From the NCBI GenBank assembly GCA_963580455.1, contig OY756962.1, positions 26,239,001 through 26,303,000 on the forward strand: DNA of 64,000 nt, given 5' to 3'. Shown in pieces: positions 1 to 10,110 of the stretch. Origin of the DNA: Euonymus europaeus (Eukaryota > Streptophyta > Magnoliopsida > Celastrales > Celastraceae). The stretch's first letter is position 1, and every line of letters begins with the position of its first letter. The notes beneath the pieces were generated by a model that did not search any database, was not told where the DNA came from, and saw nothing but the letters and a program-made list of their open reading frames with translations. The position numbers and the translations under genes were made by a program.

Positions 1-2968
1 CGCTTTTGCAGGTTATGCATTGACAAATCAATGCGGATGGGGTATGTAAAGAAAGCATCAGATACATATCTTTTATTGGTTCATGCAGCATTAGCAGTTT
101 GATGCCCTAATTCTGCCTTTGCAAGGGTTTAACTATTGTCTATTAGATTGTACACCTATTTGAGCACTACGATTTAATTTAGTACTTGATTGCAAGGACA
201 GGAACAATGAGTGTCCTGCTTGCCGCACGCATTGTGCAAGCCGGCGTTCTTTGAGAGATGATCCAAATTTTGATGCCTTAATTTCAGCTTTGTATCCTGA
301 TATCGATAAATATGAGGAGCAGGTATGAGTCATTTTGCTGGGTTTACTTTCTTATTAGAATTTTTTGTCTGGTACCTTTGGAGAGCGAGCACTGATTCAC
401 CGAGCATTGGCTCCCAGGAATTTGCTTTCCAAGAGGAGGATAAGAACCGCAATAAGCAGGTATGTTCACAGGCTGTCATTATTTAATGTCTAATAGTATT
501 ATATTCACGAAGCAGACAGGGATTCCTGTCATGATAATTGTTTCATAGATGCCTTTACCACTATGCTTGAAGTAAATTATGTAGCGTGTGAGTTTTTTTC
601 GATAAGTCCCTTTTGGCTCTGTCATGTAACTTAAATAATGAGCAGACAGGCATTTGGGACTAAAATTTTAGGCTTTTCTGCCGCTGACCTAATGCTGAGA
701 ATACAACTATGGGATGCATAAGAATTTCCTTTCGAAATGGATGCCATATATGTGATTCTTTTAAAAAATATTGCTAAATTTATTTACCTTCGGTTCTCAA
801 GTCCCTTTGCTCATATCATGCTGATTTTCTGCTGGTGTTTATAAAATATAAAGTCTAATTTAAGTCTAAATATCCTCTATGTTGCAATCCAATCGAGCCA
901 TCTTGTATTCCAAGTACAACATATATTTTATTTTTTCTGATGTGATGTTCAATGGTCTGTGCAACAGATTCAAGCTTCAATTGCTGAAATATGTCAACGG
1001 CAATCAGAAGCACTGGTTAGAAAACGGCTACTGAGTAATGATACAGGAGGTACTTTGATGACGAGGCCACAACGTAGTACTCGGACTTTATTATCAAGGA
1101 GGAGACGGAACACCAGAGGCGCTGGGCCTCAGGCCTCTGAAGACAATGAGGATGGTAATGAAGATAATGGAGGCAAAGATTCATCTTCTGCTGATGAGCA
1201 CTCAGTAGAAATAAGGCCGAGAAGGCGTAAGAGAAGGAATGTTTTGCGATCTTTCCACTCTACTTTATCAGCAATAAAATCTGATGGTGGGGTTGCTGAA
1301 AATGATTTAGTAGGGAATGGGGAGAAAAGGGGACCATCTCCAGGGCTTGTGTGGAACACAGAAATGCTTGCTTGGGGCAGAGGTGGTCTTAGGAGTAACA
1401 CACGGCATGGAAATGCTGGTGGCAGCAACAATAGAAATTCTCAAAGCAATCGCTTGTCAAAGCTCATGGAACATCTACGACGCACTGAGGAAAACGATGA
1501 TGAGGTCTGATAATATGCTTTTGGAATGTTTAATTGTTAATTTGTTATAGTTGTGCCATCCATGTACACATACCCTCCCATGGAGTGTTTTCACCAAGTA
1601 ATTCTTTCAAGGATTCTAATCCCTCAATGAGATTCTTTTATTTTCTTTGCTTCCTGAAGCACTACACGACATCGATCTGGGTCACGGTAGCTTCTCTGTG
1701 CAATTATTCTACATTTTAAAGTTATTACTTTTTGCAGTTAAATGTTCATCTCATGATTGTTTCTTTGGACAAACAAAGTATGCCAAGTTTGCAACGGCCA
1801 TACCTTTGCTGTCGACCAAGCGTGTCAGTTAAACAACTATGTGATGTAAGATTTGTCTTACTTCGCTGTTTGATTCTTCTCCGCCTTTTTTTAAAACCTG
1901 TGTTGTGTGGGAAGGTAATATTTGAGTCCTGGTTCCCTTAAAAATGAAGGCTAGTAGAGCAGGTGATTCTTGAGATGGGAATAATGACAAATCACACAAG
2001 AAATTGCGTTTTAGCGAAAAACTGTGACATATTATGTTATCTCATTTTTTTAGGACAATTATAGCATTCCGATGCTGCTTGTAATGCCTCCAAATTTGCC
2101 ATGACTGAATGCTTGATACTCTCGTTTAGGTCAATTTTATCCAAACCAAACCCTGTTATTTTTCTTGTTACTGTATAGTTGTTTAAAATGCATTCTATCG
2201 TTTGGTTTGTATCGATGATTTGAAGTCACAGAGCCCCTTGATTCTCGTGATGACCTGGAAATGTACTGTTTTGACATATTAAATGAATAGGAGATATTGT
2301 TCATATTTTTGCCATTCGTTCTATATTCACCTCTTCATCATGTTCTAAAAAATGTGAGGGAGACTTATTTTGACAGTATCCCCAGCTTGTACATTTGCTC
2401 CGGAGTTTTGTGATGATCGTCTAACTTTTCTTGAAAATACCATACACAGTATGTTGCTCACCGAACAGAGCTGGAGTCTGAAGAAGTTGAAATATTAGTA
2501 AAAAGGCATCTAAGTGATGGTGAGAACCGATCCACTCCAAATCCTTCAAGCTCAGTTGATGATGAGATGAAAGTTTTGGAGGGGAAAGATACGCTGGCGA
2601 AGATTAAAGACAAGTGGCCATACAGTCGACATGGTTTGGTGAGTCTGCAATTGTCACTGTAGTATTTATAAGTACATATCTGCACAAGCTTGGTTTACTC
2701 GTTGGACTTGGTGTAATGTGTCTCTTAATTAAATTTGTAAAAATGCGATATTATTCTCTAGTTTGCAGCCAAAGCAGTTCCTCAATCCCCAAAGCCCTGT
2801 CTATGAAGAGTATTAACCTTTTATTTTCCATTCTAGATTTTAACTGTATTACCATTTCCTCACATTCAGTTTATATCGGGGATTGAAATGCACTAATATG
2901 ATCTTCCTTTACTCTTGTTTTACTGGTTCTTACAGGTTCTTACATATCGGCAGAAAGCTAGTAGTTAG
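1..2968 (+). CDS. RING1: RING1-type Polycomb E3 ubiquitin ligase, 3' part (5' end outside window)
   Basis: PRC1 RING-finger protein expected to monoubiquitinate histone H2A in the nucleus. Seven exons can be joined in frame with GT-AG introns: 1-41 (partial), 202-322, 418-459, 968-1504, 1738-1845, 2450-2638 and 2936-2968 (stop TAG 2966-2968). The first two exons carry the second half of a C3HC4 RING: the [11 protein letters not shown] stretch, then [21 protein letters not shown] conserved [17 protein letters not shown] segment follows. The long fourth exon has basic, low-complexity linker (RPRRRKRR) and the [14 protein letters not shown] motif. The last exons form the C-terminal RAWUL-like region. 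Plant RING1A/RING1B proteins share this order. The N-terminal acidic region and first RING cysteines lie upstream of the window. RING1A versus RING1B cannot be decided. Confidence 0.9.
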
Positions 2969-5737
2969 ACAAACTCATTAGCTGACGGAAATTGAGAACT
3001 GCTTCATGTAAATATACTCGGGATCTTGAATTGTCTACTCAAAGCATTGATACAGTTTCCTTCTTATCCAACTGAGAGTCTGAAAGTCAAAAGCTAAGTT
3101 GATACAGGTTTCTTCTTGGTTAAATATATATGGTGTGTTAATTTATGACTTTTGTTTCATAACAATCTTGCATTCTATGTAAGTTTCATTTACGAGTTCC
3201 TGTATTGTCTCGTTGCAATCACCAGCTAACGGTAGCTGAGAGTTAAATGTCAAAAGATCCACAAGATCATGTTTTGACTGACTCTTTTTTTTTTTGGTAA
3301 TTATATTTTCCCTTCACATTGATGTATTGTGATACGTATTTCCACTTTGATCCTTCAATGAATAATGTTTGCACAAAGATTCATTGGTCCTCATCCATGT
3401 TTTTGTTGGAAGAAAACGTCCCGACTGTCACTGCATTTTACTGAATGAAGGGGTTGCAGAAAATAATGTCTCCGTTTGTTTCAGAGTATAAGTTAGCTTA
3501 TATTTTGTCCCCATACTCTCAAACACTCTCAGTTTTTACGTTTTACGAGAGTTTATACTCTATCTGATCCAAACGAAAGTATTAATGTTGCTCAAGGATG
3601 GCATCACTGTTTGACATCCCGTTAGAACTTAGAATATATGGTCTCATGCCAGAGGCCTGAAACAGGGAAAAACTTATGAAACAGAAGATCAATTAAATTG
3701 CAATTTTCTCTCGAACTTAATTTTTTTTACATGATCTGTTGAGACTTGAAGAATGTTGTATGTTTTACTGAGAGTTCCTGAATGACAGCAGTATCAATAA
3801 TCAACCACCTCATTTGAAGCAGCTGATAATGTTTTCCTTGTAATAAATCAACAAATTTATCGTTTCCTTTGGCCGCCCTTTAGCTATCATCATTTGCTTC
3901 GGCTCTGCAGTGGTCTTTCACCTTCATCAAACAGATGCGCTAAGCTCCAGCAGACTATCTTCCTGATCTCTAACAGATATAGGCAGCAAATATTTTCTGG
4001 TGTTTTGTGCTAACTGAAAATATGCATATATTTGCAATAAGGGTATCATACAAATATTATCCACAATATCTTTCATCAAATAAATAAAATTTACGATCTC
4101 CAATATAACTCCATAATCAACTAATTAAAAATGCATTAAATTCAGTAAAACATATACCAGAAAAGTCGGTTAAGTATAAGAAATTACAAGTTTTCTACAA
4201 AATAGAATAAACCACATATTGGACAAACCTTGCAGACTAAACCCTGAATAACTAAGGAGAGGAGACAGACAGACATCCATAAACAATACTAGAGTTTAAA
4301 AAGTGAAAGTAAAGAAAACAATGAACAGATATGAAACAAATTAGAGAAATACAAATAGGATATATGTATCTTAGCCACAACTAGGAGTATACGCTAGCAC
4401 AACACTAGCAGAGCCTTATATGAGGCCAAAGCCTAGAAACTTAACTTGAAGTTGAAGCCATAAGAGAAACCCAAAGACAAGCTCAAAGTTAAAATGAAGA
4501 ATAAATACAAATACCTGAAGCCACAACTACAATGCACACTGGCCAAAAAATGGCCATGGAAAATAGGCAGTGGAATCAGAAATACCACAACTCGTAGACT
4601 ATGCCTATTATCACCAAGAGCCAAAATAAAAAACCCACCCCGATTAAGCCTACTCAAAATCAAATATCCGAGGTTAAAATTATAAAAAGCAATTCCAAAT
4701 CTATGTTACAGAATGAATGAATGAATTAGTAAAGTTACCTCTTAAGAAAATAGATCGATAGTTGGAGAATGATTTGGAAGAAGATGCGGAAAAAACTAGC
4801 AAATCGAAGAGATACAGGAGGAGAGATCAGAGAGAACTGAGAAATCGTATTATAACACTGCCTTGCCCTTGTAGCCTCATGGGAACTGAGGAACAACGCA
4901 ATCTGACGCCTCTCAGTTGTCAGTGGGCATCATTTGCCTTCAAGTATGAGCAACACATAAAATGCTTGTCGTTCATAACAACAGGCAGTTGTTTTCTCCA
5001 ATAACTTGATGGTCTTGTTGACCTGACTAAATCTTTGTTTTTGGCATCTACATTATCTTTTCCCTCAAACAAACAAAGCCAATGATGATAATGAACAATT
5101 GACTTAGGAAGAAAAAACTAATGTATATATTTCAATCAACATTTCGCCTAAAATTGATGGTCTCCTTGACTAACCTAAATTCTTCACTGACTTTCTTCTT
5201 TTACGTCTTCTAGAGAACCTCAACAAACAAAGCCAAAAATTACTTCATGGGCATATTAAGCCAGATGAAAGAAACAAAGGTTACTTGTTTTTTCACCCCT
5301 TATTTTGTAGAGCAAAATGGAGATATTTTTATCATATCGAGCCTAGCTTGTCCAGCTTTCATGACAGAAAAAAGTAATAATAATAATTATTCAGTTCTTC
5401 TAGAGGAGATACGAGGCATGTACCAAGAGCAAGGGTCATCTAACATTGTCGGACCAAAGTCCAAAGAGCTAAAGCGCGCAATACCAACGTCACTTTGAAA
5501 TATAACTTTGATCAGAAGCTATGGAGCCAAAGATCTCTACCAACAAAACAATATAAATGTTACAGAAGAAAACTAATAGTACATTTTACATGAAAAAGAA
5601 ACCACAATAAGTGAATTCAAGCAGAACGAGTAACACCTAAAATAAAAAGGCTCTGACCTACCTAAAATTTCTTGATTCTATTTCTATAAAATATATTTTG
5701 CATTCCAAAAGAAACAAAATAAAAAGTTCTAACCTAC
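2969..5737. other. Intergenic stretch with a small MITE and possible non-coding transcript
   Basis: No protein gene is supported. It holds the RING1 3' UTR, a 108-bp inverted-repeat element (listed separately) and AT-rich DNA. Around 4740-4860 the minus strand reads like a pyrimidine-rich plant 5' UTR ending in a good donor (AAGAG then GTAACT), so an unidentified minus-strand non-coding transcript is possible. Small open frames here (for example 4762-5004) show no recognisable domain. Two diverged copies of a roughly 90-bp segment, starting TTGATGGTCT near 5007 and 5157, suggest an old local duplication. Confidence 0.4.
3471..3578. repeat. Short inverted-repeat element (MITE-like), copy 1
   Basis: About 108 bp with imperfect terminal inverted repeats: CCGTTTGTTTCAGAGTATA on the left, and the reverse complement of TATACTCTATCTGATCCAAACG on the right. 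Read on the minus strand it matches the element at 18283-18478, sharing the CTGAGAGTGTTTGAGAGTAT core. No clear target duplication. Unclassified. Confidence 0.65.
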
Positions 5738-7204
5738 CTAATGAGCTTTCCATTTTCTCGAAAGATCCTCATACACAGACTCTTTTCCGGCTTTGTTAAG
5801 GCTCTGTTTCAACTTGGACATCGATGAAGAGGCCAGCCTGATCCCCTTCTCAATCATAAGCTCAGCATATTTAACAGCTTCTGGGATCATATCAAGATCA
5901 CGAAGCCCAACAACCAAAAAGTTTCCGGTCTCCTCCAACTCCAAGTCAGAATCATGATTGTCTAACATAAACTTCCAAACCTTAATAGCCATATAAACCT
6001 CCCCAGCATCCATGAAATTTTTAATTGCTGCAATGCAATTTGCTTTATTAGGAATACATTCATTCTTGATCATCTCCTTGAATAACACTGAAGCCTCTCT
6101 TAACTTCCTAATTTTAAGGAAGAATTGAAACAACAAGTTGTAGGTCTTTGTATCTGGGAATGCCCCGTTACAAACCATATCATCGAAAATACTCTTTGCA
6201 ACATCGATTTTATTACTATAACAATATAAAGAAATCATATTATTATACATACGGATGTCTGGTTTGACATAGATACTCTTTAGCATGGACTCCCAGAGAA
6301 ACTCTGCTGCTCTGACATCACAAGTTCTCAAGCACTCCTCCATTGCAACCTCAAAAAACTTAATACTTGGCCAACAACCCCTTTCTATCATAGTCATAAA
6401 GAACTTTATAGCCTCATCAACCCCACCGCGACCCTTAACCAAGTTACACAAAAATGAGTCATAAGCAGGCACATTCTGCGGATTCCACCCAATTTCATGT
6501 ACCATGTCAGAGAAGGTTCCCTTGGCACCAACCTCATCCCCTTCAGTTTCCCAACCCTCCAACAGAATCGCATAGGTGTCATTATCCGGCCGTATCCTCT
6601 CTTTGGCAATATGCAAGAACTCGACTGCATTCGTAATCCTCCCAGCCTGGCAAATTGCGCTAAGCAATGAATTCAAAGCAACTATGTCTCGAGCAACGCC
6701 GTACTGATCCATTACGTCGAACGTCATGATGGCATCCTTAACACGACCGACCACAACGTAGCTGCTGAAGACAGAGGCGAAAGTCGCAAGGGAGACCATG
6801 CTGGCCCTCCGCATGGACTTGATAGCATCCCACATAGCATCGAAAAGGGAATTCTTTCCCAACAAATCAACAACGAGGTTCCACGCGTAAGGGCTGAGCT
6901 TGTCACTAAGCTGGCGGCCAGACCACCGGAAGAACTTGACGGCGGAGCCGGGGAAGGAGTAGGAGAGCTTGAGAATTCGTTCAACATCTTCTTGGGTGAC
7001 GCGAAGTCCGGTGTCTTCCAGGAGCTGCTCGACGGAGACTGATGGGGTGGTGGCTATGATTTCGCTTAGAAGTTTCAATTTGGGAGAGAGATTCGGAGTG
7101 TCTAGGTAGGAAGGAAAGTTTGGAAGTTTGGGTCTTTTATTAGGGTTTTGGACCGAAGGAGGTTGGGGATCGAGGTAATGCCTTTTTTTGTCTCTGGCAG
7201 CCAT
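5738..7204 (-). CDS. Pentatricopeptide repeat protein, P-class, intronless
   Basis: Single-exon gene of 488 aa starting at 7204. PPR proteins bind organellar RNA in a sequence-specific way for processing, stabilisation or translation. After a divergent N-terminal third, tandem 35-aa helical-hairpin repeats run from about residue 150 to 440, with phrases such as VKDAIMTFDVMDQYGV, PDIRMYNNMISLYCYSNKID and PDTKTYNLLFQFFLKIRKLR. No E, DYW or SMR domain follows, so it looks like a P-class protein without an editing extension. The N-terminus (MAARDKKRHYLDPQPPS, then NKRPKLP) is charged and lysine-rich, and is not a clear mitochondrial presequence. The target compartment is therefore open. The nearest Arabidopsis homologue was not determined. 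Confidence 0.9.
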   Translation of the reverse strand: MAARDKKRHYLDPQPPSVQNPNKRPKLPNFPSYLDTPNLSPKLKLLSEIIATTPSVSVEQLLEDTGLRVTQEDVERILKLSYSFPGSAVKFFRWSGRQLSDKLSPYAWNLVVDLLGKNSLFDAMWDAIKSMRRASMVSLATFASVFSSYVVVGRVKDAIMTFDVMDQYGVARDIVALNSLLSAICQAGRITNAVEFLHIAKERIRPDNDTYAILLEGWETEGDEVGAKGTFSDMVHEIGWNPQNVPAYDSFLCNLVKGRGGVDEAIKFFMTMIERGCWPSIKFFEVAMEECLRTCDVRAAEFLWESMLKSIYVKPDIRMYNNMISLYCYSNKIDVAKSIFDDMVCNGAFPDTKTYNLLFQFFLKIRKLREASVLFKEMIKNECIPNKANCIAAIKNFMDAGEVYMAIKVWKFMLDNHDSDLELEETGNFLVVGLRDLDMIPEAVKYAELMIEKGIRLASSSMSKLKQSLNKAGKESVYEDLSRKWKAH

Positions 7205-7515
7205 CGTTGGTGATGAGTTGGGGAAGCAGTGGAGAAATTTTGGATCTTTATACGGTGGAGCATATCATATAACAGTAGAGAAGACTCGACCCCAACAACG
7301 ACTGGCAACGAGTTGCTGGGGCCTGCTCCTGTAACCGGATTTAGGGACATTAAAAAAATTATTTTATTTTTAAAATTTATAAATGTGTGGTATATTAATG
7401 TATTATTCCTAAAAACTCAAACCAATTTTTTATTCAAAATAAAAATTAAATTTAACATAAAAAAGGACAATTATAAACCATCAGCTATCAACTTAAAATA
7501 TTTGACGTCTTGATC
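7205..7515. other. PPR gene upstream region
   Basis: 5' flank of the minus-strand PPR gene. AT-rich beyond about 7350; no other gene seen. Confidence 0.5.
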
Positions 7516-7963
7516 GGGGTTAATATTAAATGTGATCACCAAAAGACGTTATATTTTTTCATTTTGGTCACTCAAAGACAAAAGATTTTCACTCAATCAC
7601 CAAACTTTTGATTTTGAGTTAATTTGGTCGATCAAGAAGATTTTTGTAATTTCAGGCAATCAACCCGCTCAAGTGACGAATTGACCAGACAAAAATCGTT
7701 AATATTTGCAGACATTTTTATCTTTTAGTGGTCAAAATGAAACAAATGTCATCTTTCGGGAACCACATGTATTATTAAATCCCTTTGTTTCTAATAGTCA
7801 ACATGTACATAAGTTGTTTAACGGCCCAAAATCGCTAAAAATTGTTTGAGTGATCAAATCGATATAAAATCAAAAGTTTAGTGACTGAGTTGAGACGTTC
7901 CATATTTGAATGACCAAAATGAAACACGGGACATCTTTTGGTGATGAAATATAATATTAACTC
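7516..7963. mobile_element. Mutator-type MITE (448 bp) with 9-bp target duplication
   Basis: Flanked by a perfect 9-bp direct repeat GTCTTGATC at 7507-7515 and 7964-7972. Long imperfect terminal inverted repeats begin GGGGTTAATATTA on the left and GAGTTAATATTA on the right (reverse complement). Both continue through ATCACCAAAAGA to CATTTTGGTCA, so the inverted repeat is at least 60 bp. No coding capacity. The 9-bp duplication plus long TIRs fit a non-autonomous Mutator-like element. Confidence 0.85.
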
Positions 7964-8080
7964 GTCTTGATCATAATGAATTTAATTTTTATTTTGAATA
8001 AAAATTGTATCTATTTGTTATAGAGAAGTATTACCATGAATTTTAAAAATAAAATAATTTTTTGATAATTATAAAATATG

Positions 8081-9150
8081 AGACTTGAGGTGATATGACT
8101 AGTGTTTCATGCAGATCTACTACACTATTGGAGGGAAATTGATTATTGATGATGATTAGATGTTTTATGGTCTTAGATCTGGCTTTGAGTTTTTTTTTCT
8201 CTCGCCTCTCTCTCAATTTTTTTTTTAAAAAGGGCACCATCTCCTCTCCTCTCCCAATCTTTTCTTTATTTTTATGTGTCTGTTTCTTTCCCTGTCAATA
8301 AACTTTTGGCTTGGGGTGATATGACTAGTGTTTCGTGCATATCTGCTACACTCTTGGAGCGAAACTGATTATCAGTGGTGGTTAGAGAGGTCTTATGGCC
8401 TCATATCTGACTTTGAGTTTTCCCTCTTGCCTCTCCCTAAAAAAAAAAGACGATCATCTCCTCTCCATAGGAGGAGGAGGCCGTTGCCTTCCTTCTTGCT
8501 CCTCCAATCTTTTTTTTTTTTATGTTTATGTGTATGTTTACTTCCCCTTTCAATAAACTTCAGACTTGAGGTGATATGACTAGTGTTTCATGCAGATCTG
8601 CTACACTATTTGAGGGAAATTGATTATTGGTGATGATTAAATGTTTTATGACCTTAGATCTGGCTTTGAGTTTTTTTTCTCTCTCGCCTCTCTCAAATTT
8701 TTTTTTTAAAAAAGGCACCATCACCTCTCCTCTTCCAATCTTTCCTTTATTTTTATGTGTCTGTTTCTTTCCCTTTCAATAAACTTCTAGCTTGGGGTGA
8801 TATGACTGGTGTTTCGTGCATATCTGCTACACTCTTGAAGCGAAACTGATTATTAGTGGTGGTTAGAGGTCTTATGGTCTCAGATCTGACTTTGAGTTTT
8901 CCCTCTTGCCTCTCTAAAAAAAAGATGACCATCTCCTCTCCATAGGAGGAGGAGGCCATTGCCTTCCTTCCTGCCCCTCCAATCTTTTATTTATGTTTAT
9001 GTGTTTGTTTCTTTCCCTTTCAATAAACTTTTGGCTTGGAATTATATGGTCGGTGTTTCGTGCAGATCTGCTACACTCTTGAAGGGAAATTGATTCTTGG
9101 TGATGGTTAGATGTCTTATGACCTCAAATCTGGCTTTGGGTGGAGCTTAT
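8081..9150. repeat. Five-copy tandem array with alternating unit types
   Basis: The phrase CTTGRGGTGATATGACTRGT opens units at 8084, 8310, 8565 and 8791, and a diverged version opens one at 9035. Steps are 226, 255, 226 and 244 bp. Units 1 and 3 resemble each other (ATGCAGATCT, TGATGATTA). Units 2 and 4 resemble each other (GTGCATATCTGCTACACTCTTG, TGGTGGTTAGAG). Each ends with a purine/pyrimidine-biased stretch and a CAATAAACTT. This looks like a dimeric higher-order repeat of about 481 bp. No convincing coding sequence. Confidence 0.85.
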
Positions 9151-10110
9151 GGAACCGACCTTGCAATTTCAGGCGCCTGTTTTCAAATATGCTTTAATAG
9201 TAGCAGACCTTTCGGGGTGTTATCTACCATAGGTATTTAATTTTCTTGCAATTTTTGGTGCTCTACTCATAATTCTGGTTGATATTATTCGCTACGTGAG
9301 CAGTGATTTTATTCTCATCTTGTGGGGCTTTATTTTCCATCTAGTAGAGTGTTCTCTCCTTTAAGAGTTGCATCTCCTCCGGAGTTTCTCATCTTTCGAG
9401 AGTCTTCTAATAAATATTATAATAACAAACCCTATATAACAACAGTGCTTTATTAAAGGGAAAAAATAAATATTATAACAGTTACAATGACACATCATAT
9501 TATAGCGTCGCTAACGAACAAGTGCAGAATTTGAGTTAAGCATATTGAAGGTCCAAAAGTTAAAAAATATGCTCTGAATTATCAGTTTGGAACAAGTTCA
9601 AGTTTTAAGTTACTTTAACCCTGCGAAATTCATTTGTTCCATCATCTTCAAAGAAAAATATGATCTCCATATACAAAATAAAAAAATAAAAAATTGAAGA
9701 TTGTGATCTTATTGCAGTCTAATTGCATTCTACTTTAACCAAGAACTCTACATGATGTGTTGGACACTGTCACATTTGCTGAAACTACATTAAAATGGAG
9801 TACATATAATATTTCTCCAGGGGGAGAAGGGTTCAACCGTTCAAGAGAGTTCTTGAAACTGAACAACTCCGGACACCCAAACTGTCGATCATCACCTCAT
9901 GTTAGAAGCTGCACTAGAAACTGCAGCGACGGCGCTGATTACTCTTCGCCTTTCTTTCCTCTTCATGACTCGCAATTTCGGTGACTTCGGCTTTGTTGGT
10001 TCTTTGCAAGCCCTACAAAATCAAGAAAACAACAAGATGAACAATTGGGCAGGAAATGAGAGTAATGGCCAGGTCGAAGACTGGAACAAAACTTTAGAGT
10101 TGTTTGGTTC
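9151..10110. other. Intergenic DNA and TPX2 3' UTR
   Basis: AT-rich to about 9750. The stretch 9750-10110 is probably the 3' UTR and downstream sequence of the minus-strand TPX2 gene. Plus-strand open frames here are antisense to the TPX2 end and show no domain. Confidence 0.45.

Noticed and set aside
3820..3905. Possible C/D box snoRNA on the minus strand (ATGATGA near 3888)
   Set aside because: A box C-like motif is present, but no CTGA box D at a suitable distance and no terminal stem or rRNA guide.
4433..5004. Small open frames as possible peptides or a gene
   Set aside because: No recognisable motif, no supported splice structure and low-complexity Lys/Arg or hydrophobic composition; at most a non-coding transcript.
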